5,454 nt of DNA from Clostridiaceae bacterium (lineage in GTDB: Bacteria; Bacillota_A; Clostridia; Clostridiales; Clostridiaceae). The stretch covers positions 1 through 5,454 of the forward strand of contig JAQSXU010000216.1 of the NCBI GenBank assembly GCA_029256485.1. Reading direction: 5' to 3'. A program made the translations under genes and the position numbers. The notes beneath the pieces are model-generated. The model was not told where the DNA came from and did not search any database. It saw only the letters and a list, made by a program, of their open reading frames with translations. This document shows positions 1 through 5,454 of this stretch, in pieces. Within the stretch, counting starts at the first letter, position 1; each line of letters opens with the position of its first letter.

Positions 1-83
1 ATAACCTTATACTTTTCACAGATTTCCTTCTTTAAGTTTCTTGCAGTTTTTAAGTCAACATCATCAATTCTATATTCTTTGAT
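1..83 (-). CDS. 5' end of an unrecognised gene, with ATC at the start position
   Basis: An open minus-strand frame leaves the left edge after 27 codons. It would encode a short, charged, hydrophilic peptide beginning (I/M)KEYRIDDVDLKTARNLKK. I do not recognise the family. The frame sits 7 bases after an almost perfect ribosome binding site (91-98) and behind a TATAAT box (116-121), which is how a real gene start looks. However, the codon at the expected start (81-83) is ATC, and the visible part has no ATG, GTG or TTG in this frame. An in-frame stop lies upstream at 111-113. The other two frames after the ribosome binding site stop within about 14 codons. Three readings are possible: a rare ATC start, a gene inactivated by a G-to-C change in its ATG, or a sequencing error. 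The true start could also lie beyond the edge, but then the binding site would have no client. Confidence 0.38.
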   Translation of the reverse strand, partial: MKEYRIDDVDLKTARNLKKEICEKYKV

Positions 84-90
84 ATGTCCT

Positions 91-98
91 TCACCTCC
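91..98 (-). promoter_or_regulatory. strong ribosome binding site before the left-edge frame
   Basis: On the minus strand this reads GGAGGTGA, within GGGGAGGTGA, a near-perfect match to the 16S anti-Shine-Dalgarno sequence. It ends 7 bases before the ATC codon at 81-83, the ideal distance for a start there. Its quality is the main argument that the adjacent frame is, or was, a translated gene. Confidence 0.55.
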
Positions 99-115
99 CC
101 AAATGATAATTTACA

Positions 116-121
116 ATTATA
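116..121 (-). promoter_or_regulatory. probable -10 box for the left-edge gene
   Basis: A perfect TATAAT lies on the minus strand, 17 bases before the ribosome binding site at 91-98, which would give a short leader. No convincing -35 hexamer is present at 16 to 18 bases upstream, so the box is supported mainly by its perfect match and position. TATAAT occurs often by chance in such AT-rich DNA. Confidence 0.38.
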
Positions 122-316
122 TCCAAATTCTAGACCAAATTTTGATGACTTATACAATGCTATAAGATATTTTTATTTGATGTTATATATTATCTTCTTA
201 ACAGGATAGATATTGATACTTTTTAACTTACTCTGAACTGATCTTTTAGAAATAAGTTTCTTTAAAACTCATTAATGATCTTACAAAAGCTAGCTATACA
301 ATTACAGAATAGTACT

Positions 317-330
317 TATCAAATTTGATA
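317..330. repeat. 14-bp perfect palindrome, possible operator
   Basis: The sequence TATCAAATTTGATA is perfectly self-complementary over 14 bases. On the minus strand it contains TTGATA, a 5-of-6 match to a -35 box, with a weak TATAGC 18 bases further on. An operator over a leftward promoter is therefore conceivable, but no gene start follows closely. All but two of its bases are A or T, so chance occurrence is quite possible. Confidence 0.2.
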
Positions 331-360
331 TTAAATTCAAAAGTAACACTTGCTCAAAGT

Positions 361-399
361 AAAAAAATCAAGATGATTAAATCTCATCCTGATTTTTTT
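361..399 (-). terminator. intrinsic terminator, best fit to minus-strand transcripts
   Basis: The arms 361-376 and 384-399 pair over 16 positions around a 7-base loop, with runs of seven A and seven T at the ends, so both strands show a hairpin plus U-tract. The one imperfect position (371 with 389) would be an A-C mismatch in plus-strand RNA but a G-U wobble in minus-strand RNA, giving an unbroken stem only in the leftward direction. It lies about 340 bases beyond the stop of the large HD/Hsp90-like gene and before the promoter at 116-121. It would end leftward transcripts, perhaps from that gene or from a gene since lost. Confidence 0.7.
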
Positions 400-541
400 A
401 TTACATAAAGATACATATCTATTTTTTTACTATAGAAATTTGATTTAATAATTTTTCTAATTCAATCTAATTAAAATTCTTATTAGCTCTTTTTATTATA
501 ATCCAAGTATTTTTGTTTTCAACGCTTCATAACCCACAATT

Positions 542-600
542 CTTAGTACTATTTTACATTACACCTATTCGTATTTATTATTGTGTAAAATACTATTAAG
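542..600. repeat. 17-bp imperfect inverted repeat with 25-base loop
   Basis: The arms 542-558 and 584-600 are complementary at 15 of 17 positions. The exceptions are a C-C mismatch (549 with 593) and a G-T pair (546 with 596). The inner nine pairs, TATTTTACA with TGTAAAATA, are perfect. Because the G-T pair becomes C-A on the other strand, the fold is better in plus-strand RNA. No U-rich tract follows on either strand, so it is not a simple terminator. The right arm ends where similarity to a metallo-hydrolase remnant begins. It could be the end of a small mobile element, a recombination scar or an RNA structure, and I cannot choose between these. Confidence 0.5.
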
Positions 601-720
601 TTGAAATATGTTATTCCTATGCATTATACTACTCAACTTTTTATCAATTATGAAACTATTGATCACTCTGAATTTGAGGGTGTTACGTTGAATCAATTTG
701 GTAAAAAATATTATAACAAG
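589..720 (+). pseudogene. probable C-terminal remnant of a metallo-beta-lactamase-fold hydrolase
   Basis: Translation from 589 gives NTIKLKYVIPMHYTTQLF and continues as an open frame. The pattern I-K-x-K-Y-V-I-P-M-H-Y is typical of the late metal-ligand His strand of UlaG-like and related MBL-fold hydrolases, where the His binds the active-site metal. The rest of such a protein, roughly 200 residues with the HxHxDH motif, is absent: an in-frame stop lies at 586-588 and I find no matching fragment further left. There is no ribosome binding site, and the first possible start is a TTG at 601. The frame stays open to 786, but beyond about 720 it runs antisense into the end of the large gene and looks coincidental, so the right boundary is approximate. 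The family call rests on one motif. Confidence 0.35.
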
Positions 721-735
721 AACCCTATTTATAAA

Positions 736-3700
736 TTACTCAATCGCTACTTCTCCTTCAAGTCCATTAACTTCTTTAAATTCTAAATTGTCATTACATT
801 TTTTTTGAATTTCATCCCTTCTCTTAAGTGTTCTTAAATAATCTGATATAAATTTTTCATATGCATCATTAACTAGTATCTTTTTATTTTCATAATTAAT
901 ATTAAACATAGAATTTTCAGACACCCAACTTACTAATTCATTAAAATAATGTTCTTTCTTAACATAATCCATTACTTTAACAAAATCATATCCCATATTC
1001 CTTATTTCTTCGTTACAACATTTACTAAATGGTGAAATTATACAAGGTTTATAACTGCTCAATAAATCAAATAACAGATTATTTACACCATGCTTGACTA
1101 CTATATCACTATACAATAGTTCTTTGATACCATTGTCGTTATAGCATGCACTACATTCTATCGCTATCCTTTCTAGGTTATATCCTTCCAGCAATTCCCA
1201 AAACAAACTTTCATATTCATTATTTTCCAAAATTGAACAATTAATATTCCTAACTTTTTCCTTTTTCCTCCCGATTATAATTTTATTCTGTGTATTTCTA
1301 TCTATAAAAATCCTAGTGTCACCAAAATTTTCATTAATATATTTAGATATAAACGGAACACTTATCCATTCATTCTCTAGCCACAAAATCTTATCCTCAT
1401 CTTTTTCTAATTTAAATTTGTTTAATTCATCTGATAATTCTTTTGGTATTTCACGATTTAATTTGCTATAATCACTTTGAATAATATAATGTTTATCTAT
1501 AAGTTGATTAAATGTAAAATTATTTTTACCAAAAAATATATTATTTCCCCATTCATTCATAAAATCAGCTTCTTTATTTAAAAAAATATTAAAAGCTACT
1601 CTTAATCTCAATAATTGAAAACTATCTATTACCTTTTCGTTTATAGGCATATATATGTAATTACTATTTTTAATAGATTGATCTAGGAATTTATACAAAT
1701 ATTCCAATCCCTCTGGTATAATAACTTCATAAATTAGTTTTATATATTGGTCTAATATTTCATTTTTTAATATATCTCTCGAAATATGCAATATCTCCTT
1801 AGCTCTTCCTTTTAGAATATCTATTTCAACATCAAATAATTCATAAAAGTCATCCCTTATTAAAGAATTATTACATTTAATTTCTTTAAATAGTATTTTA
1901 AATGCATCTGGATTATACATATTAAATTTTCTATTGTTCCCCATTATTTTTATAATAGATTCATGCTCTTTATCTATTACTTCTATAAACCATTTGTTAA
2001 CCAAACTAGTTTTATTATTATTTCTATTTCTTTCTTCACATTTTCTAAAATATATTCTATAATTCAAACCTGTTTTTCCTATATAAATTTCTTCGCTATC
2101 ATCTTTTTCTTGTAAATTGCTCTCCCAAATTTTATTATTATCTTTTATCTTTCTTATATTTAAACTATGTATATTTCTACTAACCGAATCAATCTCATCT
2201 TGCAACATTTCTATAATTAATTTTTTTTGATAATTAGGGTCAATAAAGTCATAATTTCTAAATAAAGGATGATCCTTCAAATATATTTCATATAATTTAT
2301 TTTCTTTCATTCTAACTATTATTTTTGTTCCTATTCTATTTATTTCTTTGTTGTTTTTCACAGTAATATATCCATTTTTTCTTCTAGAAATAAAATTTAC
2401 TGTATATCCTCCCTCTTCTTCAGATTTTGTCTCTATTTCTATTTCATCAGTTACAAGAAAAACTGAATGAATACCTATACCAAAACTACCAGTTGGTTGC
2501 ATCCATCCTGGCATACTATCTATGAAATTTTGCAATTCTTCATCTTGCTCCCAACTACCTCCAACATTCTCCATTCTCTTTAGATCGTTTAAACTGATCC
2601 CACGTCCTTTATCTTTTATTATGAATATATACTGATTATCTTTATAAGTTAATTCAATATCGATTGGATAAAACTTTCTAATATTATCAGGTAAAACACA
2701 AGGAAAATTAAAATTATAATTACTAACCTTTTCACCATTAAAGTTCATATTTAAAATTTCTGAAACATCATCATATTTTCCTTCTTTTATATCTTCCCAT
2801 ATCTTAATCTTTGTTGCATCTATTGCATTTTGTAACATTTCTCTAATAAAAACTAATGAATTTCTGTATATCCCACTACCTTCTATCATCTCAAAAGCTC
2901 TTATCGGATCAATATTAAATCTTAAATCAAGTTGTTCAGTTATGTTATCTGCTCCCTCTATGCTTAATTTTATTTCTCCTAGACTAGGAGGACCACCACT
3001 AAAACCATTTGGAACAATATCGCTCCACTTACTACTTAAGTTTTTCAATTCATCTCTAAGCAAATCAAACCAAAGTCTGGTTTCTCTATATACATTATCA
3101 TCGTTACATATTGCTGAAACCTCAATTTTCTCCGGCGAGACTAAAAAGTGAGTAATCGAACTATGCTTCTCCTTATGTATTCTTGAACTACACGGATATG
3201 GAGATGTTTTCTCAAAAACTTCATTAAATCTTCCATTATCTAAGTCCAATAAATCTCCCAATCTAATTAAGCACGCTATGAATCGTGGGTGTATCTTGTC
3301 AACACCTATACCATTTTGAACGTATTGTAAATTTTTTAAAATATCCATAAAATTTTCCCCATGAGCTGTCGCAATTTTTCCAACTATATTCATTATTCTA
3401 ATTGGAATAAACTTATTGCTGTTAATATTTACAGAAATTTTTTCTGAATTTCTAAGCAATAATTCACTTCTTAATCCATGATTTTTTCTAAATGCTTCCG
3501 CTATAATCAGAGTAACAGAATTTCTCACTTCAATAGGCCAGTCTATATTTTCTTCATTAAATTCAATATTTTCTTCTTGAATATTCAATAAATATTGCGC
3601 TGATCTCATTATATCTTCATCAAAACTCTCACTTGAAAGTTTTTTCAAAAATCTTTTAAAACTTGGCTTTTTCCACTCTTCTTTTAATAATTCTTCTGGA

Positions 3701-4011
3701 ATAATCATACCTAAATCATGAGAAAATGCACTTTCTAAAATCAAAAATGTATCTGTAGGACTTAATGTCTTAATTCTTTCTATACCCAATAACATTTCAA
3801 TTTTATTAATTATACTTAAAGAATGACTTGACTCATGTCTACTATAATGTGGAAAATTTATCGGAACAGCACTCAATGAATTTTTATAAATATCTTTATC
3901 GGTTGTCCACGCTGCATATAAATGTTTATATTTTTCATTGTTTTTACATAAATTCTCTAAATGTTCCTCTAATGAGTATTCTCTAATATCATTATTCATA
4001 CTATAATACAT
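736..4011 (-). CDS. HD-domain / Hsp90-like (GHKL) ATPase protein, 1091 residues
   Basis: Residues about 40-340 form an HD phosphohydrolase-like domain. Candidate metal or catalytic residues are H59 and H63, the H98-D99 doublet, H178, H217 and the LGDLLDLDNGR segment around D253/D256. Residues about 365-600 form an Hsp90-like ATPase domain with all GHKL motifs: E391-x3-N395 (the N box with general base and Mg ligand), D467-x-G-x-G471, the glycine-rich lid TGSFGIGIHSVF at 507-518, and G561-T562. Residues about 640-1091 are unassigned and include a CxxC at 953-956 and C998-C999. No signal peptide or membrane segment is seen, so the protein should be cytoplasmic. AGAGGG at 4019-4024, 7 bases upstream, supports this ATG over the one at residue 5. 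By family knowledge, HD domains cleave phosphoester bonds and GHKL domains change shape on ATP binding. I infer an ATP-gated hydrolase in a stress or anti-phage response. The gene lies 72 bases after the secreted-protein gene, with no clear promoter of its own. Confidence 0.88.
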   Translation of the reverse strand: MYYSMNNDIREYSLEEHLENLCKNNEKYKHLYAAWTTDKDIYKNSLSAVPINFPHYSRHESSHSLSIINKIEMLLGIERIKTLSPTDTFLILESAFSHDLGMIIPEELLKEEWKKPSFKRFLKKLSSESFDEDIMRSAQYLLNIQEENIEFNEENIDWPIEVRNSVTLIIAEAFRKNHGLRSELLLRNSEKISVNINSNKFIPIRIMNIVGKIATAHGENFMDILKNLQYVQNGIGVDKIHPRFIACLIRLGDLLDLDNGRFNEVFEKTSPYPCSSRIHKEKHSSITHFLVSPEKIEVSAICNDDNVYRETRLWFDLLRDELKNLSSKWSDIVPNGFSGGPPSLGEIKLSIEGADNITEQLDLRFNIDPIRAFEMIEGSGIYRNSLVFIREMLQNAIDATKIKIWEDIKEGKYDDVSEILNMNFNGEKVSNYNFNFPCVLPDNIRKFYPIDIELTYKDNQYIFIIKDKGRGISLNDLKRMENVGGSWEQDEELQNFIDSMPGWMQPTGSFGIGIHSVFLVTDEIEIETKSEEEGGYTVNFISRRKNGYITVKNNKEINRIGTKIIVRMKENKLYEIYLKDHPLFRNYDFIDPNYQKKLIIEMLQDEIDSVSRNIHSLNIRKIKDNNKIWESNLQEKDDSEEIYIGKTGLNYRIYFRKCEERNRNNNKTSLVNKWFIEVIDKEHESIIKIMGNNRKFNMYNPDAFKILFKEIKCNNSLIRDDFYELFDVEIDILKGRAKEILHISRDILKNEILDQYIKLIYEVIIPEGLEYLYKFLDQSIKNSNYIYMPINEKVIDSFQLLRLRVAFNIFLNKEADFMNEWGNNIFFGKNNFTFNQLIDKHYIIQSDYSKLNREIPKELSDELNKFKLEKDEDKILWLENEWISVPFISKYINENFGDTRIFIDRNTQNKIIIGRKKEKVRNINCSILENNEYESLFWELLEGYNLERIAIECSACYNDNGIKELLYSDIVVKHGVNNLLFDLLSSYKPCIISPFSKCCNEEIRNMGYDFVKVMDYVKKEHYFNELVSWVSENSMFNINYENKKILVNDAYEKFISDYLRTLKRRDEIQKKCNDNLEFKEVNGLEGEVAIE

Positions 4012-4083
4012 CTTATTTCCCTCTGCTTTCTATTATTCCTGATATAATTTATTTTTTAACTTGTAATTTTTAATTTTGCTAAA

Positions 4084-5022
4084 TTAATAATTTGCTCCAT
4101 CAACTATAGATGTACTACTATAATCAGTTGTTTGATAATACAGCCATTTATTATCTTGAGCAATTTTCTTACTTTCTGCATAGTATTTCTTTTGATTAGC
4201 CAAGGCCATAACTACTCCATTATTATTTAATGTATATCTATCAAGAATTGCTTTGATATCATTGTAATATTCAACATCTGCACTCTTACATATATCTTCA
4301 TACAATACAGCATCTACAAGTTTATTACTTCCTTTATCTAATAATTGAAAGGCTCTATTTTGAATAACACTCAAATTAGGATTTGTATTTTTTAACTCTT
4401 CTAAGAAAGTAACTCCTGCTTGTTCCATTTCTTCTATATAAGCATCTTTATCAGAAACAGCCACTTTATTTTCTTCTAAAATATCTGACATATTTTCTAA
4501 ATCATCTAATGTATCTACAAATACACCATCATATCCTGCATTGGCAATGCGTTCTGTAACTTTATTAATTACTTTAGCTCTATATGTAGCTTGTCTTAAA
4601 TCTCCAAGTTGATTGGTTTCCCAGTGTATAAGTATTTTTCCATCTACTTTCAATTTTTCACCATCTTCAATGCTTTTTACAAGTTCAGTATCATATGTAG
4701 GTATTTCTATTGAACTTGTATATGCATAAACTTTCACACCAGCAGCTTGTAATTTTTTACGCGCATCATTAGCCCCTACTTCTAGAGGATTTATAACTAC
4801 CATATTATAAGTTTTTAATTTTTCTAATATAGTTGCGTTGAACTTATTTCCATAATAGATAATATAATTGTCACAAGCTTTTATTGGATTTTTGGCTTGA
4901 GCATCCATGACTTCAATTTTGTTAATAGTTTCAGCTTTTGCGATAATTGTATTATTAGTTACTCCTGAAATCATAGTTAATGCTAACGCAATTAATATAA
5001 GTTTTTTTACCTTCCTATTCAT
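4084..5022 (-). CDS. secreted GH114 / TM1410-like putative glycoside hydrolase
   Basis: The 312-residue product begins MNRKVKKLILIALALTMISG, a typical signal peptide with a lysine-rich head and hydrophobic core, and a likely signal-peptidase I site after A28-K29-A30. The mature part has the strand pattern of the GH114 (endo-alpha-1,4-polygalactosaminidase) / TM1410-like TIM-barrel group: VVINPLEVG near 75-83, GVKVYAYTSSIEI near 95-107 and the hallmark GYDGVFVDTLDD at 163-174, whose Asp residues are the likely catalytic or substrate-binding ones. Length fits a single-domain family member with no cell-wall anchor or binding modules. A probable role is cleavage of an amino-sugar polymer outside the cell, but the substrate is unproven and many relatives are uncharacterised. 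I start at 5022 rather than the ATG at 5043, because 5022 has a ribosome binding site 7 bases upstream and 5043 lies almost at the predicted transcription start and would add seven residues before the signal peptide. Confidence 0.82.
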   Translation of the reverse strand: MNRKVKKLILIALALTMISGVTNNTIIAKAETINKIEVMDAQAKNPIKACDNYIIYYGNKFNATILEKLKTYNMVVINPLEVGANDARKKLQAAGVKVYAYTSSIEIPTYDTELVKSIEDGEKLKVDGKILIHWETNQLGDLRQATYRAKVINKVTERIANAGYDGVFVDTLDDLENMSDILEENKVAVSDKDAYIEEMEQAGVTFLEELKNTNPNLSVIQNRAFQLLDKGSNKLVDAVLYEDICKSADVEYYNDIKAILDRYTLNNNGVVMALANQKKYYAESKKIAQDNKWLYYQTTDYSSTSIVDGANY

Positions 5023-5029
5023 ATAACAT

Positions 5030-5034
5030 CCCCC
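5030..5034 (-). promoter_or_regulatory. ribosome binding site choosing the start at 5022
   Basis: GGGGG on the minus strand, followed by ATGTTAT and then the ATG at 5022, gives 7-base spacing. The alternative in-frame ATG at 5043 has only AT-rich sequence before it. This settles the start of the secreted-protein gene in favour of the form with a standard signal peptide. Confidence 0.6.
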
Positions 5035-5054
5035 ATATACCATTTATTTACTTA

Positions 5055-5063
5055 ATTATAACA
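5055..5063 (-). promoter_or_regulatory. extended -10 promoter of the secreted-protein gene
   Basis: The minus strand reads TGTTATAAT, a perfect extended -10 element (TGn plus TATAAT). No good -35 box is found 16 to 18 bases upstream, which extended -10 promoters can tolerate. Transcription would begin near 5048, about 26 bases before the ATG at 5022. The promoter lies just after the terminator at 5085-5126, so this gene has its own transcription unit. Confidence 0.55.
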
Positions 5064-5084
5064 TATACTCCCTTCACAATCCTT

Positions 5085-5126
5085 AAAACAACAAAATACC
5101 ATAAATTCATTTTAAAATTTATGGTA
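5085..5126 (-). terminator. intrinsic terminator of the ferric-reductase-like gene
   Basis: Arms 5097-5107 and 5116-5126 form a perfect 11-bp stem (TACCATAAATT with its complement) around an 8-base loop. On the minus strand it is followed by TTTTGTTGTTTT. The stem starts 9 bases after the stop codon at 5136-5138. The stem is mostly A-T, but it is perfect and has a U-rich tail, so termination is likely though perhaps not complete. Confidence 0.75.
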
Positions 5127-5135
5127 CTTCAATAT

Positions 5136-5454
5136 TTAAGCTAAATCACTATTTGCAGATAATTTAAGAGCTTTAACTTGTGCAGCGTTTTTACTTTTTA
5201 ATAACCTTAAAGTCATATAACTTCCGAATATTATTGTATATGTGCTCAATCTTAACCAATCTAATTCTTTTTCATTTAACAATACTAATAAAATATGTAC
5301 ATAGGCCAATATATAAAATAAATATGCCCATCGCTGCAGCTTTTTCCAACGCAGCCCTTTCATTTTATATCTTATCTTTTTTATTGATGTTATAAATAAA
5401 GGTATCATTATTATAAAGCCTATAATTCCAACTGCTATATAACTAAAATACAAT
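5136..5454 (-). CDS. ferric-reductase-like transmembrane protein, C-terminal part
   Basis: The frame is open to the right edge, so the gene is cut by the window. The leftmost-coded TTG at 5451-5453 is only an internal Leu codon. The visible 106 or so residues contain three hydrophobic segments, at about 3-23, 43-60 and 68-85 (counting that Leu as 1), and end in a short hydrophilic tail. The stretch PLFITSIKKIR, then LRWKKLQRWAYLFYILAYVH, matches the end of the ferric reductase-like / MsrQ (YedZ) family, whose members bind haem in the membrane and pass electrons to a partner reductase. In MsrQ two His residues 13 apart here ligate haem. H53 is present, but the first position is Gln (Q40). This could alter haem binding, or Gln may be normal in this clostridial subgroup. 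The partner protein and N-terminal half lie outside the window. Confidence 0.7.
   Translation of the reverse strand, partial: LYFSYIAVGIIGFIIMIPLFITSIKKIRYKMKGLRWKKLQRWAYLFYILAYVHILLVLLNEKELDWLRLSTYTIIFGSYMTLRLLKSKNAAQVKALKLSANSDLA

Larger units (their letters stand above)
84..735. other. 650-base region without an intact gene
   Basis: Neither strand carries a convincing complete gene here. From left to right the region holds a promoter and ribosome binding site facing left (91-121), a 14-bp palindrome (317-330), an intrinsic terminator (361-399), a long imperfect inverted repeat (542-600) and a probable decayed hydrolase fragment (from about 589). I see nothing I can support in 122-316 or 400-541. 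There is no tRNA, CRISPR-like repeat array or recognisable insertion sequence. The mix of a gene remnant and repeat suggests a stretch that has undergone rearrangement and loss, which is inference. Confidence 0.6.

Noticed and set aside
703..734. Possible terminator just after the large gene (TTATAA pairing at 711-716 and 729-734, then six U on the minus strand)
   Set aside because: The stem is only 6 bp, all A-T, with a 12-base loop, too weak to claim in DNA this AT-rich.
601..786. Plus-strand frame of 61 codons taken as an intact small gene
   Set aside because: It has no ribosome binding site and starts only at TTG. Its similarity is to the end of a much larger enzyme, and its 3' part runs antisense over the end of the large gene. 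I list it as a remnant instead.
1020..1110. Segment HGVNNLLFDLLSSYKPCIISPF in the large protein, faintly like the donor-binding loop of GT-B glycosyltransferases
   Set aside because: The resemblance is a single short motif without the rest of that fold, so no glycosyltransferase domain is called.
2942..3151. Plus-strand frame of 69 codons
   Set aside because: It lies wholly inside the HD/Hsp90-like gene on the opposite strand, has no ribosome binding site and no recognisable domain.
4025..4083. Promoter for the large gene (AATAAT with TTAAAA 16 bases upstream on the minus strand)
   Set aside because: Both boxes are weak matches that arise readily in A/T-only sequence, and the implied transcription start would almost touch the ribosome binding site.
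4070..4087. Hairpin at the stop of the secreted-protein gene (7 bp, 4-base loop)
   Set aside because: All stem pairs are A-T and the minus-strand sequence after it is A-rich, not U-rich, so it does not look like an intrinsic terminator.
5180..5395. Plus-strand frame of 71 codons with hydrophobic composition
   Set aside because: It is the antisense of the ferric-reductase-like gene. Its hydrophobicity mirrors the membrane segments on the other strand.

Overview
The window is very AT-rich and reads as chromosomal DNA of a low-GC Firmicute, most likely Clostridium or a close relative. The basis is AT-biased codon use with many ATA, AAA and TTA codons, G-rich ribosome binding sites 7 to 10 bases before the starts, short spacers with TATAAT boxes, and intrinsic terminators. 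No species can be fixed from the sequence alone. All well-supported genes lie on the minus strand, so the biological order is from the right edge to the left.

Right part (about 4084 to 5454). The 3' end of a gene for a ferric-reductase-like (MsrQ/YedZ-type) membrane protein enters from the right edge and ends at a clear intrinsic terminator. An extended -10 promoter follows, then a complete gene for a secreted protein of about 312 residues. That protein resembles the GH114 / TM1410-like family (putative endo-alpha-1,4-polygalactosaminidase, TIM-barrel fold).

Centre (736 to 4011). One large gene, 72 bases downstream of the secreted protein, encodes a 1091-residue protein. It has an N-terminal HD-type phosphohydrolase-like domain, a central Hsp90-like (GHKL) ATPase domain with all its ATP-binding motifs, and about 450 C-terminal residues I cannot assign. 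It resembles the HD plus Hsp90-like ATPases predicted to act in bacterial stress or conflict (anti-phage) systems, but no partner gene is visible, so a defence role is inference. It is the most interesting item here.

Left part (1 to 735). About 650 bases contain no intact gene. They hold a probable C-terminal remnant of a metallo-beta-lactamase-fold hydrolase on the plus strand, a 17-bp imperfect inverted repeat ending where that remnant begins, a terminator whose mismatch pattern favours minus-strand use, a 14-bp palindrome, and a promoter plus strong ribosome binding site for a minus-strand frame leaving the left edge. That last frame has ATC where ATG is expected, so it either uses a rare start or is a broken gene.

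The three complete or partial genes on the right show no obvious common pathway. The secreted hydrolase-like protein and the HD/Hsp90-like protein might be co-transcribed, since no convincing terminator separates them, but their functions look unrelated.
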